Positions 1 to 11,129 of a stretch of 64,000 nt of DNA are shown here, in pieces. Origin of the DNA: Cellulomonas sp. NS3 (GTDB lineage: Bacteria > Actinomycetota > Actinomycetes > Actinomycetales > Cellulomonadaceae); NCBI RefSeq assembly GCF_024757985.1, contig NZ_CP103289.1, positions 496,001 to 560,000 on the forward strand, written 5' to 3'. Position numbers and translations under genes: made by a program. Below the pieces are notes generated by a model. It searched no databases, was not told where the DNA came from, and was given only the letters and a program-made list of their open reading frames with translations. How positions within the stretch are numbered: the first letter of the stretch is position 1; every line of letters begins with the position of its first letter.

Positions 1-1645
<1,645 letters not shown>

Positions 1646-1778
1646 CAGCCAGCGCCGTGCGTGAACGGCGGCATCCGTGCAGGTCGGAGCAGGTCGTCTC
1701 CGGTAGATTTGCGACCGGCCGGACCCCCGCTCCCGGGGTGTCGGGGGCCGAGGGCGCAAGGTCCGACGGGGAGGCGCT

Positions 1779-2813
1779 GTGGCGACGATGGCCGACGTCG
1801 CGCGCCAGGCCGGCGTGTCCGTCAAGACCGTCTCGAACGTCCTGAGCGGCTACCCGTACATCCGTGACACGACCCGGGCGCGCGTGCTCGCCGCCGTCGA
1901 CGAGCTCGGCTACGAGATCAACGTGACCGCGCGCATCTTCCGCTCGGGCCGCAGCGGCGTCGTCGGCCTCGCCGTGCCGGAGCTCGGTCAGCCGTACTTC
2001 GGCGAGCTCGCCGACGAGATCCTCGCCGCCGCCCGGGAGCACGACCTCCAGGTGCTCATCCAGCCGACGGGCTTCACGCGCGAGGGCGAGCTCGCAGCGC
2101 TCCGCGAGCCGCGTCGCGGGCTGATCGACGGGCTCATCTTCAGCCCCGCCGCGCTCGTCCAGGCCGACGAGCGCCTGCTCCAGGACCTCGGCTACCCGCT
2201 CGTGCTGCTCGGCGAGCAGATGTTCTCCCCGCACGTCGACCACGTCACGATGCGCAACGTCGAGGGTGCGCGTGCGGCGACGGACCTGCTCCTGGACGCC
2301 GGCCGGCGCCGGATCGCCGTGATCGGCATGCTGCACGCCGAGACCGCCGGCTCGTCGGCCCTGCGGTTCCGCGGGTACCGCGAGGCGCTCGAGGCGCGCG
2401 GGGTCGAGGTCGACACGCGGCTGCTCGGCTGGGCGGACGCCGGCTGGCACCGGGCCGAGGGGGCGCGGGCGATGGCCGACGTCCTCGACTCGGGCGCGGG
2501 GGTGGACGGGGTCGTCGCGTTCAACGACGCGCTCGCGATCGGTGCGATGTACGAGCTGCAGGTGCGCGGCCTCGCGATCCCGCACGACGTCGGGGTCGTC
2601 GGGTTCGACGACATCGGCGACGCGCTGTTCTCGGTCCCGACGCTGACCACCGTGGACCCGGGCCGCCGGGAGATCGCCCGGGTCGCGGTCGACCTGCTCC
2701 GCCGCCGGGTCCACGAGCGCCTCGACCCGCGCGCCGAGCGGGACGCGCCCGTGCTGCACGTCGCGGGCATGCGGCTCGTCGAGCGCGAGAGCACGGCGCC
2801 GCGCACGGTCTGA
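1779..2813 (+). CDS. LacI-family transcriptional regulator
   Basis: Cytoplasmic DNA-binding repressor of 344 residues, the usual length for the family. The N-terminal helix-turn-helix (about residues 4-50; MADVARQAGVSVKTVSNVL) is followed by a hinge helix and a periplasmic-binding-protein-like sensor domain (about 62-340) for a sugar effector. The GTG at 1779 is chosen because GGGGAGG lies 5 bases upstream; an ATG three codons later has a less favourable spacing. It is divergent from the GH10 xylanase with three operator palindromes between them, so it most likely controls that gene and itself in response to a xylan-derived sugar (inference). Confidence 0.93.
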   Translation: MATMADVARQAGVSVKTVSNVLSGYPYIRDTTRARVLAAVDELGYEINVTARIFRSGRSGVVGLAVPELGQPYFGELADEILAAAREHDLQVLIQPTGFTREGELAALREPRRGLIDGLIFSPAALVQADERLLQDLGYPLVLLGEQMFSPHVDHVTMRNVEGARAATDLLLDAGRRRIAVIGMLHAETAGSSALRFRGYREALEARGVEVDTRLLGWADAGWHRAEGARAMADVLDSGAGVDGVVAFNDALAIGAMYELQVRGLAIPHDVGVVGFDDIGDALFSVPTLTTVDPGRREIARVAVDLLRRRVHERLDPRAERDAPVLHVAGMRLVERESTAPRTV

Positions 2814-2960
2814 GCGGCGACGCTCCCGGGGGGCACGTCATCGTTGTCGGCAGCGGGTCGACGGCACTGGCGACCTGTTGCGAGGTGGCGGATCGTACGG
2901 GTTCTCCGTGGGGGCAGGGCAGGTGCGACGGACCGCGGGTCGAAGACTGCGCGGTGCCCG

Positions 2961-3725
2961 TCAGCGCCGCGCGATCGCGTCGAGCGCGAGCCGGACGACC
3001 TCGGCGCCCGCCTGCACGACCCCGGGGGAGTGCGCCCCGAACGAGTCGCGGACCGCCACCGCGCGGTCGAGCGACGTCGTCGGCGGCTCGGGGAGGGCCG
3101 CGAGGTAGGCGTCGAGCACGGTCGTGACGAACCACGGGGGGACGTCGAGCCGCGCCACGTCGCCCGCGTCGGCCGGGATGCCCTCGACGACCGCGCACGC
3201 GATCGCGAGCGCCGTCATCGCGGTGTCGAGGGTCGCCGGGCCGGTGCGCGCGATCGCCCAGTCGATGACCACGGGCTCGCCGGCCACGAGCATGACGTTC
3301 GCGGGGTGCAGGTCGAGGTGCACGACGACGTGGCCGGGCTCGCGCGCGGGCGGGCCGAGGTCGGCCGGCAGGCCGTCGACGGGGACGCGGTGCAGGTCCG
3401 CGTGCAGGCGGGCGAGGGTCCGGCCGGCCTCGGCAGGCTCGACGTCACCGACGAGCGCGGCCTCGACGAGGGTCGGGCCGTCGAGCCGCTCGAGCACCAT
3501 CCCGGTCGGGCGCCCGCGCGCGTCGAGGTGCAGGCCGTGCACGTGCGGGACGCGCACGCCGTGCCGGGCGACGTGCCGCATGACCGTGACCTCGGCCGTC
3601 ACGTCGCGTGCGTCGTCGTACCGGCGCAGCACGCGTCCGGGGCCGAGCTCGTGCACCGTGGCCTCGCGGCCGCGGGCGAGCAGCGGTCCGGGCGGCTCGT
3701 CGGACACCGGCGGGAGGCTGCTCAC
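2961..3725 (-). CDS. aminoglycoside/choline-kinase-fold phosphotransferase
   Basis: Cytoplasmic protein of 254 residues with the APH fold. The Brenner-type catalytic motif is seen as HLDLHPANVM followed by VVIDWAIA, giving the catalytic Asp, Asn and metal-binding Asp. The N-terminal lobe (LGPGRVLRRYDD) lacks an obvious glycine loop, as is common in this superfamily. The substrate cannot be told from the sequence. The GTG at 3725 gives the compact start SSLPPVSDE; a GTG five codons later is possible and no strong ribosome binding site decides. It lies 118 bases downstream of a second phosphotransferase on the same strand. The repeat-rich spacer (3773-3810) argues against tight coupling. Confidence 0.85.
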   Translation of the reverse strand: MSSLPPVSDEPPGPLLARGREATVHELGPGRVLRRYDDARDVTAEVTVMRHVARHGVRVPHVHGLHLDARGRPTGMVLERLDGPTLVEAALVGDVEPAEAGRTLARLHADLHRVPVDGLPADLGPPAREPGHVVVHLDLHPANVMLVAGEPVVIDWAIARTGPATLDTAMTALAIACAVVEGIPADAGDVARLDVPPWFVTTVLDAYLAALPEPPTTSLDRAVAVRDSFGAHSPGVVQAGAEVVRLALDAIARR

Positions 3726-3843
3726 CTGCGGACCGTAGGCCTCCGAGGGGTCCGCGGTCGACGCGTTTCCCGGGTCGGGCCGCGCCGGGCCGCGCCGGGC
3801 CGCGCGCGGGTCGGCGCCACCCGCGCCGGCGCTCGTCACGCCG

Positions 3844-4635
3844 TCAGGGCGTGAGGTCCCACAGCAGCCGGTAGTACGCCGTGCGCTCGGGGTCGGGGTC
3901 GACGCCGTACGCGTCGAGCAGCACGCCGTCGAGCCCGGGGCCGTAGTTCCAGTGCGTGCTCCACGTGGCCACGGCGAGGTCGGCCCAGCGGTCGGCGACG
4001 CCGAGCGTCCCGAGGTCGACGTGCGCGGCGAACCGGCCGTCCGCGTCGAGCAGCGTGTTCGGGGCGCACGCGTCGCCGTGGCACACGACGAGCCGGTCGA
4101 CCGGCGGGACGTCTGCGAGGCGCGCCGCCGCCTCCGCGACCGTGAGGTGGGCGTGGTCGGGGTGCCAGGTCGCGGGGTCGTCACGGCCGCTGGTCAGGGC
4201 GCGGGTCAGGCGGTCGCGCACGTCCCACGCGAACGGGCAGCCGTCGACGGGCAGCCGGTCGTGCAGCGCGCGGAGCCCCGCGCCGAGCGCCCGGACCGCG
4301 ACCTCGGGCCGGGCGGCCCACCGCGGGTCGACGGCGCTGGTCGCGTCGAGCGCGGCTGTCACGAGCCAGGAGCCGTCCGCGTCGGACCCCGCGTCGAGCA
4401 CCCGCGGGACCGGCGTGAACGGCGCCGCCCACGCGAGCCTGACGGCCTCTGCGGACAGGTCGGCGGGCGCACCCGCGGGCAGCCACTTCACGAAGCGCCG
4501 CTCACGCTCGCCCGTGAGCTCGAACGTCAGCCCGCCGAGCTCGTTGCGCCAGACCGCGCGCACGGCGTCGGCCCCGGCGAGGTCGGCGACGACGGGCGGG
4601 ACGGCGACGTCGTCGACCGGGAAGGAGGCGATCAC
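3844..4635 (-). CDS. APH(3')-like aminoglycoside phosphotransferase
   Basis: Cytoplasmic kinase of 263 residues, the length of known aminoglycoside 3'-phosphotransferases. Visible motifs are RFVKWL with the nucleotide-binding Lys50, VCHGDACAPNTLL with catalytic Asp188 and Asn193, and HVDLGTLGVADRWADLA with the metal ligand Asp207, the classic APH(3') signature. The C-terminus YYRLLWDL also matches the family (FYRLLDEF). The GTG at 4635 begins IASFPVDD. It may give intrinsic resistance to kanamycin-like drugs, but chromosomal relatives can be inactive, so activity is inference. It is followed by another APH-fold gene on the same strand. Confidence 0.85.
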   Translation of the reverse strand: MIASFPVDDVAVPPVVADLAGADAVRAVWRNELGGLTFELTGERERRFVKWLPAGAPADLSAEAVRLAWAAPFTPVPRVLDAGSDADGSWLVTAALDATSAVDPRWAARPEVAVRALGAGLRALHDRLPVDGCPFAWDVRDRLTRALTSGRDDPATWHPDHAHLTVAEAAARLADVPPVDRLVVCHGDACAPNTLLDADGRFAAHVDLGTLGVADRWADLAVATWSTHWNYGPGLDGVLLDAYGVDPDPERTAYYRLLWDLTP

Positions 4636-4872
4636 GGCGCCCAGCGTGCCACGGCCGCGCGCGAGTGCCCGGGGAGTCGCGGGGCTCCCGCCCGCGGGTC
4701 GGGACCGTCCACTTGGTAGACTTGCCTCACCCACCCGTGAGCGCACCGCTGCTGGCCTCCCGCGCCGCGCGCGTGCTCGACCGATCCGCTGACAACACCA
4801 CACACCGGTTCCGGCGCACGTCGTCGGGCGTGCCGGACCGACCACCCGCCCCTCAACAGGACGGAGCCGGAC

Positions 4873-7800
4873 GTGCTGCTGCTGCTCGCTGTCCATCTCG
4901 CCGCAGCCGTCGTCGCGCCCCTGCTCGTCCGGTGGATGGGTCGCAAGGCGTTCGGGGTGCTGGCCCTCGCGCCGTCGTCGGCGGCGGTGTGGGCGCTCAC
5001 GCAGACCGCCGCGGTGCAGGCCGGGGACGGGCCCGTCGAGGTCCTCCCGTGGATCCCGCAGCTCGGCCTCGAGCTGGCGTTCCGGCTCGACACGCTCGGG
5101 TGGCTCATGACGCTGCTCGTCGGCGGCGTCGGTGCGCTCGTGCTGGTCTACTGCTCGGCGTACTTCTCCCCGCGGGCCACCGGCCTCGGCCGGTTCAGCG
5201 CGGTGCTCACCGCGTTCGCGGGCGCGATGCTCGGGCTCGTCACGGCCGACGACCTGCTCCTCGTGTTCGTGTTCTGGGAGCTCACGACCGTCTTCTCGTA
5301 CCTGCTGATCGGGCACTACAACGACCGCAAGGCGTCCCGGCGCGCGGCGATGCAGGCCATCGTGATCACGACCGCGGGCGGCCTGACGATGCTCGTCGGC
5401 GTCATTTTGCTCGGCGAGGCCGCGGGGACCTACCGCCTCTCCGCGGTGCTGGCCGACCCGCCGCAGGGCACGGCCGTGACGGCCGGGGTCGTCTGCCTCC
5501 TCGTCGGCGCGGCGACGAAGTCCGCGATGATCCCGCTGCACTTCTGGCTGCCCGCCGCGATGGCCGCGCCGACGCCGGTCAGCGCGTACCTGCACGCCGC
5601 CGCGATGGTCAAGGCCGGCATCTACCTCATCGCGCGCTTCGCGCCCGCGTACTCCGACCTGACCGCGTGGCAGGTCGTCGTGCTGACGCTCGGCTGCGGC
5701 AGCCTGCTCGTCGGCGGCTACCGGGCGCTGCGCCAGCACGACCTCAAGCTCGTGCTCGCGTTCGGGACGGTCAGCCAGCTCGGCCTGCTCGTGGTGCTCG
5801 TCGGGTTCGGGACGCGCGCCACGGCGCTCGCGGGGCTCGCGATGCTCGGCGCCCACGCGATGTTCAAGGCCGCGCTGTTCCTCGTCGTCGGCGTGGTCGA
5901 CGCCGCGACCGGCACCCGGGACCTGCGCCGGCTCTCCGGGGTCGGACGGGCGCTGCCCGTGACGGCGCTCGCGGGCGGCCTGGCGACGGCGTCGATGATC
6001 GGGCTCCCGCCGTTCGCCGGGTACGTCGCGAAGGAGGCCGCCCTCGAGGCCATCGCGCACCACGACGGCGGCATCGCGGGCCAGGTCGTCTTCTGGGCGG
6101 TCGTCGTCGGCTCGGCGCTGACGGTCGCGTACGGGCTGCGGTTCTTCTGGGGCGCGTTCGCGACGAAGTCGTCGGTCGCGCACCCGCCGGTGCACGACTC
6201 GGGGACCGCGGCGCCCGCGGGCAGCCCGACGCCCCCGGACCGCGACGAGCCCGCCGTGCCCGCGACGATCACGCGCCCGTCGCTCGTCCTCGTCTACCCG
6301 TCCCTCGTCCTCGCCGTCCTCGGGCTCGCCGCCGCGGTGCTGCCGGGCCTCGGGGAGCACCTGCTGTCCCCGTACGCGGACCAGTTCGCCGGCGAGCCCG
6401 GCCACCTCGTGCTGTGGGCGGGCGTCACGCCGACGCTCCTCACCACGCTCGGCGTCGTGGCGGCCGGGGTCGCGCTGTTCGCGCTGCGCGGCCCGGTCGA
6501 GCGGCTCCAGGCGGCGGTGCCCCCGGTGCCGGAGGCCGACCACCTCTACCGGCGTCTCATGCGCAAGCTCGACGACCTCGCGGCCGACGTCACCGCCCTC
6601 ACCCAGCGTGGCTCGCTGCCGGTGTACCTCGGCGGGATCCTGCTCGTGTTCGTCGTCGCCGTGGGCGGCGCGATGCTGACCGTCGCGTCGCTGCCGGACG
6701 ACGTCCGCGCGTGGGACCACCCCGCGCAGGTGCTGTTCGGCGCCCTCGTCGTCGTCTCCGCGATCCTCACCGCGCGCGCCCGCCGCCGCCTCAAGGCCGT
6801 GATCCTGCTCGGCATCAGCGGGTACGGGGTCGCGGGGCTGTTCCTGCTGCACGGCGCACCCGACCTCGCGCTGACCCAGGTGCTCACCGAGACCGTGACG
6901 CTCGTCGTCTTCGTGCTCGTGCTGCGCCGCCTGCCCGCGTACTTCTCGGACCGCCCGCTCGCCGCGAGCCGCTGGGTGCGCCTCGTGATCGGCCTCGCGG
7001 CGGGCCTGACGGTCGGCGGGCTCGCGCTCGTGGTCCCGGGCGCCCGGGTGCACGTGCCCGTCTCCGACCTGTTCGCGGCCGAGGCGTACGAGTTCGGCGG
7101 CGGCAAGAACATCGTCAACGTCACGCTCGTCGACGTGCGCGCGTGGGACACGATGGGCGAGATCTCGGTGCTCCTCGTCGCGGCGACCGGTGTCGCGTCG
7201 CTCGTGTTCCTGCAGCGGCGCTCGGGCGCGATCTTCCGGGCGGACGAGGCCAAGGCGGGCCGGCAGGTGTGGGCCATCGGCGGGCACGACCCCGCGGCGG
7301 CCCTCCGCCAGCCCGCGCACGCGCCGCTCCCGCCGGTGACGGCGGGCTCCTACCCGGGGCTCGCCCACGGGGTGCGTCGCACGGGCGAGCGGTCCAAGGA
7401 GTGGCTGCGGGCGGGCCGCACGCTCGCGCCGCGCCGGCGCTCGGTGGTCTTCGAGGTCGTCACGCGCCTGCTGTTCCACACGATGATCGTGTACTCGGCG
7501 TACCTGCTGTTCTCGGGGCACAACGCGCCCGGCGGCGGGTTCGCGGCGGGGCTCGTGACCGGCATCGCGCTGGTCGTGCGCTACCTCGCGGGCGGCCGCT
7601 ACGAGCTCGGCGAGGCCGCGCCGGTGCAGCCCGGCCTCCTGCTCGGCAGCGGGCTGTTCCTGTCCGCCGGCGTCGGGCTCGTCGCGCTGCTCGCGGGTGG
7701 GTCGGTGCTGCAGTCCTGGATCATCGACATCCACGTGCCGGTCATCGGCACGATCCACCTCGTGACGTCCCTGTTCTTCGACGTCGGCGTGTACCTCGTC

Positions 7801-8007
7801 GTCGTCGGGCTCGTGCTCGACATCCTGCGCACGCTCGGTGCCGAGATCGACCGCCAGGCCGAGGCCGGGGAGCACACCGGCGGCTCGGAGGACCACGCGC
7901 GCGACGCCCCCGCCGGCGGCTCGGTGTTCGGGGCCGGCGCGCAGGGCACGGCCGACGCCGACGGCCTCGTCCGCACCGCGCACGGCGACCTGGAGGTGCA
8001 CCGCTGA
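4873..8007 (+). CDS. mrpA: Na+/H+ antiporter subunit A (MrpA with fused MrpB)
   Basis: Large membrane subunit (1044 residues) of the Mrp cation/proton antiporter, related to complex I subunit NuoL. The first about 600 residues hold the NuoL-like transmembrane bundle (HFWLPAAMAAPTPVSAYLHAAAMVKAG, a proton-channel motif). A middle region carries the MrpA C-terminal domain. The last about 200 residues (VFEVVTRLLFHTMIVYSAYLLFSGHNAPGGGF) are the MrpB domain, the fusion usual in actinobacteria. The GTG at 4873 follows GGAG by 7 bases. A possible -10 box TAGACT lies at 4717-4722. First gene of a six-gene operon; its stop overlaps the mrpC start by one base. Confidence 0.95.
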   Translation: MLLLLAVHLAAAVVAPLLVRWMGRKAFGVLALAPSSAAVWALTQTAAVQAGDGPVEVLPWIPQLGLELAFRLDTLGWLMTLLVGGVGALVLVYCSAYFSPRATGLGRFSAVLTAFAGAMLGLVTADDLLLVFVFWELTTVFSYLLIGHYNDRKASRRAAMQAIVITTAGGLTMLVGVILLGEAAGTYRLSAVLADPPQGTAVTAGVVCLLVGAATKSAMIPLHFWLPAAMAAPTPVSAYLHAAAMVKAGIYLIARFAPAYSDLTAWQVVVLTLGCGSLLVGGYRALRQHDLKLVLAFGTVSQLGLLVVLVGFGTRATALAGLAMLGAHAMFKAALFLVVGVVDAATGTRDLRRLSGVGRALPVTALAGGLATASMIGLPPFAGYVAKEAALEAIAHHDGGIAGQVVFWAVVVGSALTVAYGLRFFWGAFATKSSVAHPPVHDSGTAAPAGSPTPPDRDEPAVPATITRPSLVLVYPSLVLAVLGLAAAVLPGLGEHLLSPYADQFAGEPGHLVLWAGVTPTLLTTLGVVAAGVALFALRGPVERLQAAVPPVPEADHLYRRLMRKLDDLAADVTALTQRGSLPVYLGGILLVFVVAVGGAMLTVASLPDDVRAWDHPAQVLFGALVVVSAILTARARRRLKAVILLGISGYGVAGLFLLHGAPDLALTQVLTETVTLVVFVLVLRRLPAYFSDRPLAASRWVRLVIGLAAGLTVGGLALVVPGARVHVPVSDLFAAEAYEFGGGKNIVNVTLVDVRAWDTMGEISVLLVAATGVASLVFLQRRSGAIFRADEAKAGRQVWAIGGHDPAAALRQPAHAPLPPVTAGSYPGLAHGVRRTGERSKEWLRAGRTLAPRRRSVVFEVVTRLLFHTMIVYSAYLLFSGHNAPGGGFAAGLVTGIALVVRYLAGGRYELGEAAPVQPGLLLGSGLFLSAGVGLVALLAGGSVLQSWIIDIHVPVIGTIHLVTSLFFDVGVYLVVVGLVLDILRTLGAEIDRQAEAGEHTGGSEDHARDAPAGGSVFGAGAQGTADADGLVRTAHGDLEVHR

Positions 8008-8513
8008 TGCCCCTGAACCCGGACATGAGCCCGAACGTCACGCTGGTCGTCGTCATCGCGGCGCTCGTCACGGTCGGCGTGTACCTGCTGCTCGAGCGCA
8101 GCCTCTCGCGCGTGCTCATCGGCGTGATCCTGATCGGCAACGCCGCGAACCTGCTGTTCCTCGTCGCGGGCGGCGCCGCGGGGCGGCCGCCGCTCGTCGG
8201 GAGCGCGGAGCCCTCGGAGATGAGCGACCCGCTGCCTCAGGCGATGGCCCTGACGGCGATCGTCATCACCCTGGCGATGACGGCGTTCCTGCTCGCGATG
8301 GCGTACCGCTCGTGGCAGCTGCACCGCCACGACGAGGTCCAGGACGACGTCGAGGACCGCCGCATCGCCCGGCTCGCGGCGCGCGACGAGCGCGCCACGA
8401 CCGACGCCGACACCGAGGACACCCGCTCGACGCTCGACGAGGAGGCCGCGGAGACGCGCGACGAGACCGACGACGCGCCCTCCGAGCGGACCACCCCGGT
8501 GGAGGTCCCGTGA
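8007..8513 (+). CDS. mrpC: Na+/H+ antiporter subunit C
   Basis: NuoK-like membrane subunit of the Mrp antiporter, 168 residues. Three transmembrane helices fill residues 10-100 (VTLVVVIAALVTVGVYLLL; RVLIGVILIGNAANLLFLVAGG; ALTAIVITLAMTAFLLAMAYR). A highly charged cytoplasmic tail of about 60 residues follows, rich in Asp, Glu and Arg, longer than in many MrpC proteins. The start overlaps the mrpA stop (TGATG) and its stop overlaps the mrpD start, so translation is coupled. Confidence 0.93.
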   Translation: MPLNPDMSPNVTLVVVIAALVTVGVYLLLERSLSRVLIGVILIGNAANLLFLVAGGAAGRPPLVGSAEPSEMSDPLPQAMALTAIVITLAMTAFLLAMAYRSWQLHRHDEVQDDVEDRRIARLAARDERATTDADTEDTRSTLDEEAAETRDETDDAPSERTTPVEVP

Positions 8514-10156
8514 CCGGCGACCCGACCTGGCTGGTCCCGCTGCCGGTCGTCCTGCCGCTGTTCGGCGCGGGCCTCGCGCTCGCGCTGTACCGCCGGCCCC
8601 GCGCGCAGCGGCTGATCAGCGTCGTCGTCCTCTCGCTCGTGCTCGCCGTGTCCGTCGCGCTGCTCGTGCTCGCCGACTCCGGGCCGCTCGTGATCGACGT
8701 CGGGGGCTGGGCCGCGCCCGTCGGCATCGACCTCGTCGCGGACCGGCTCTCGGCGCTCATGCTCACGGTGTCGAGCGCCGTGACCCTGTGCGTCCTGCTG
8801 TACTCGCTCGCGGAGGGCGAGGCGGACGGCGACGAGGCGGCGCCGGTCTCGATCTACCACCCGACGTACCTCATCATGACCGCGGGCGTCGCGAACGCGT
8901 TCCTGTCCGGGGACCTGTTCAACATCTACGTCGGCTTCGAGATCCTGCTCGCGGCGAGCTACGTGCTGCTGACGCTGGGCGGGACCGGCGAGCGGATCCG
9001 CGCGGGCAGCATCTACGTGGTCGTCGCGCTGCTCTCGTCGGTGCTGTTCCTCGTCGCGATCGCGCTCGTCTACGCGGCGACGGGGACGGTCAACCTCGCG
9101 CAGCTCGCGGTGCGGCTCCCCGAGATCGACCCGGACGTGCGGCTGCTGCTGCAGATCATGCTGCTGCTCGCGTTCGGCATCAAGGCGGCCATCTTCCCGC
9201 TCTCGGCGTGGCTGCCCGACTCGTACCCGACCGCCCCGGCGCCCGTCACCGCGGTGTTCGCGGGCCTGCTGACCAAGGTCGGCGTGTACGCGATCATCCG
9301 CACGCAGACCCTGCTGTTCCCGGAGGGCCGCGCCGACGACGTCCTCCTGTGGGCCGCGCTCGCGACGATGGTCGTCGGGGTCCTCGGTGCCGTCGCGCAG
9401 GACGACATCAAGCGTCTGCTCTCGTTCACGCTCGTGAGCCACATCGGCTACATGATCTTCGGGATCGCGCTCGCGACGCAGGCCGGGTGGAGCGCCTCGA
9501 TCTACTACGTCGCGCACCACATCACGGTGCAGACCGCGCTCTTCCTCGTCGTCGGGCTCATCGAGCGCCACGGCGGCTCGACGTCGCTCGACCGGCTCGG
9601 CGGCCTCGCCAAGCTCACCCCGGTGCTCGCGCTGCTGTTCTTCGTCCCCGCGATGAACCTCGGCGGCATCCCGCCCCTGTCCGGGTTCCTCGGCAAGGTC
9701 GGGCTCCTGCAGGCGGGCGTCCAGGTCGGCACGCCGCTCGCGCTCACCCTCGTCGTCGGCGGCGTCGTCGTGTCGCTGCTGACCCTGTACGCGCTGGTCA
9801 AGGCATGGAACAAGGCGTTCTGGCAGACGCCCCCGGTCGAGCCGCCGCGCACCCCGCTGCCGCTCGGCATGATCGGCCCGACGGCCGCGCTCGTCGCGTT
9901 CGGCCTGCTGCTGACGGTCGCCGCCGGGCCGCTCTACGGCTACACCCAGCGCGCCGCGCAGACGCTCCAGGACCGCTCGATCTACATCGCGTCGGTGCTG
10001 CCCGACGGCGAGCGCGGGCAGGGCGAGTCGGCGGAGGTCGCGGAGGACGACGGCGGCGCGGAGCACGACGGCGACGCGTCGGGCGGCGCGCACGCGGGTG
10101 ACGACGCGTCCGGCGCCGCGCGCGCGGGTGCGACGACGGACGGGGCCCGGCCGTGA
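8510..10156 (+). CDS. mrpD: Na+/H+ antiporter subunit D
   Basis: NuoM/NuoN-like membrane subunit, 548 residues with about 14 transmembrane helices. Family hallmarks are GDLFNIYVGFEILLAASY (with the conserved membrane Glu), AAIFPLSAWLPDSYPTAPAP and KRLLSFTLVSHIGYM. The last about 55 residues form a low-complexity acidic Gly/Ala/Asp tail beyond the normal family end. The GTG at 8510 overlaps the mrpC stop by four bases. It forms the proton or sodium path together with MrpA. Confidence 0.94.
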   Translation: MTGDPTWLVPLPVVLPLFGAGLALALYRRPRAQRLISVVVLSLVLAVSVALLVLADSGPLVIDVGGWAAPVGIDLVADRLSALMLTVSSAVTLCVLLYSLAEGEADGDEAAPVSIYHPTYLIMTAGVANAFLSGDLFNIYVGFEILLAASYVLLTLGGTGERIRAGSIYVVVALLSSVLFLVAIALVYAATGTVNLAQLAVRLPEIDPDVRLLLQIMLLLAFGIKAAIFPLSAWLPDSYPTAPAPVTAVFAGLLTKVGVYAIIRTQTLLFPEGRADDVLLWAALATMVVGVLGAVAQDDIKRLLSFTLVSHIGYMIFGIALATQAGWSASIYYVAHHITVQTALFLVVGLIERHGGSTSLDRLGGLAKLTPVLALLFFVPAMNLGGIPPLSGFLGKVGLLQAGVQVGTPLALTLVVGGVVVSLLTLYALVKAWNKAFWQTPPVEPPRTPLPLGMIGPTAALVAFGLLLTVAAGPLYGYTQRAAQTLQDRSIYIASVLPDGERGQGESAEVAEDDGGAEHDGDASGGAHAGDDASGAARAGATTDGARP

Positions 10157-10758
10157 GCGCGGGGCGCTGGTCGGTGCGTGCCCAGTGGGGCACGACGCTG
10201 TGGCTCACGGCAGTCTGGGTGCTGCTCTGGGGCGACCTGTCGGTCGCGAACGTGCTCGTCGGGCTCCTGCTCGGGTACCTCGTGACGCACGGGCTGCGGA
10301 TGACGCCCATCGACTTCCACGGCCGGCTGCGCCCGCTCGGGCTCGCGCACCTCGTCGGGCGGTTCCTGCTCGACCTCGTCCGAGCGTCGTTCGAGGTGAG
10401 CATGGTCGCGCTGCGGCCCCGGCACGTGCCGCGCGGCGCCGTCATCGGCGTGCAGCTGCGCAGCCACTCCGACCTCTACCTCACGATGACCGCCGAGCTG
10501 TGCTCGCTCGTTCCCGGGTCGCTCGTGGTCGAGGCGCACCGCGTGACCGGGGTGCTCTACCTGCACGTGCTCGACGTCGAGCAGTCGGGCGGCATCGAGG
10601 CGGCGCGGCAGGTCGTCCTCGACCAGGAGGCGCGCGTGCTGCGCGCGTTCGCGTCGGACGAGGAGCTCGCGGAGGCGGGGCTGTCGACGCGCGGCGGGCT
10701 CCGCGGCGGTACCGCTCCGGGGCCGGACCGGACGACCAGCACGGAGGTGCGCGCATGA
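10153..10758 (+). CDS. mrpE: Na+/H+ antiporter subunit E
   Basis: Small membrane subunit of the Mrp complex, 201 residues, slightly longer than the usual 160. Two or three N-terminal helices (TTLWLTAVWVLLWGDLSVANVL) are followed by the MrpE cytoplasmic domain (RPRHVPRGAVIGVQLRS and SLVPGSLVVE). The C-terminal 40 residues are Gly/Thr-rich and probably flexible. Its GTG overlaps the mrpD stop and its stop overlaps the mrpF ATG. Confidence 0.93.
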   Translation: MSAGRWSVRAQWGTTLWLTAVWVLLWGDLSVANVLVGLLLGYLVTHGLRMTPIDFHGRLRPLGLAHLVGRFLLDLVRASFEVSMVALRPRHVPRGAVIGVQLRSHSDLYLTMTAELCSLVPGSLVVEAHRVTGVLYLHVLDVEQSGGIEAARQVVLDQEARVLRAFASDEELAEAGLSTRGGLRGGTAPGPDRTTSTEVRA

Positions 10759-11129
10759 ACGACGTCGTGGTCGCGGTCTGCGCGGTGCTGCTCCTGACCG
10801 GGGCGGTCCTCGCGGTCGTCCGGGCTGAGCGCGGGCCGTCGATCCTCGACCGGACCGTCGCGCTCGACATCGTGCTGACGATCATGATCGCGGGCGGTGC
10901 GCTCTACGCGAGCCTCGAGCGGCGCACCGACATCGTGCCGATCCTCGTGGTGCTCTCGCTCGTCGGGTTCGTCGGCTCGGTGACCGTCGCGCGCTTCGCG
11001 TCGGTCGAGCCGCCCGGCGAGGGCCGCGTGCGCACGCGCGAGGAGATCGCCGCCGAGGAGTCCGAGCGGCGCCGGCTCGAGGGGGCCGACACCCGGGGAC
11101 AGCGGCGCGACGTGGGGGAGGCCCGATGA
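10755..11129 (+). CDS. mrpF: Na+/H+ antiporter subunit F
   Basis: Small membrane subunit of 124 residues with three transmembrane helices. The first is VVAVCAVLLLTGAVLAVVR; the middle one holds ALDIVLTIMIAGGALYA with the conserved helix Asp. A charged C-terminal tail of about 40 residues carries many Arg and Glu. Start and stop overlap the neighbouring mrp genes by four bases, so it is part of one transcript. Confidence 0.92.
   Translation: MNDVVVAVCAVLLLTGAVLAVVRAERGPSILDRTVALDIVLTIMIAGGALYASLERRTDIVPILVVLSLVGFVGSVTVARFASVEPPGEGRVRTREEIAAEESERRRLEGADTRGQRRDVGEAR

Noticed and set aside
3770-3815. GGGCCGCGCC repeats between the two kinase genes as a mobile-element end
   Set aside because: They are short, simple GC repeats with no inverted partner or target duplication.
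3844-8001. Open frame of 1385 codons on the minus strand opposite mrpA
   Set aside because: It is rich in Arg, Glu, His and Asp in the way antisense frames of GC-rich genes are, and mrpA on the other strand has clear family motifs. Only its last 264 codons (3844-4635), the APH(3')-like gene, are real.
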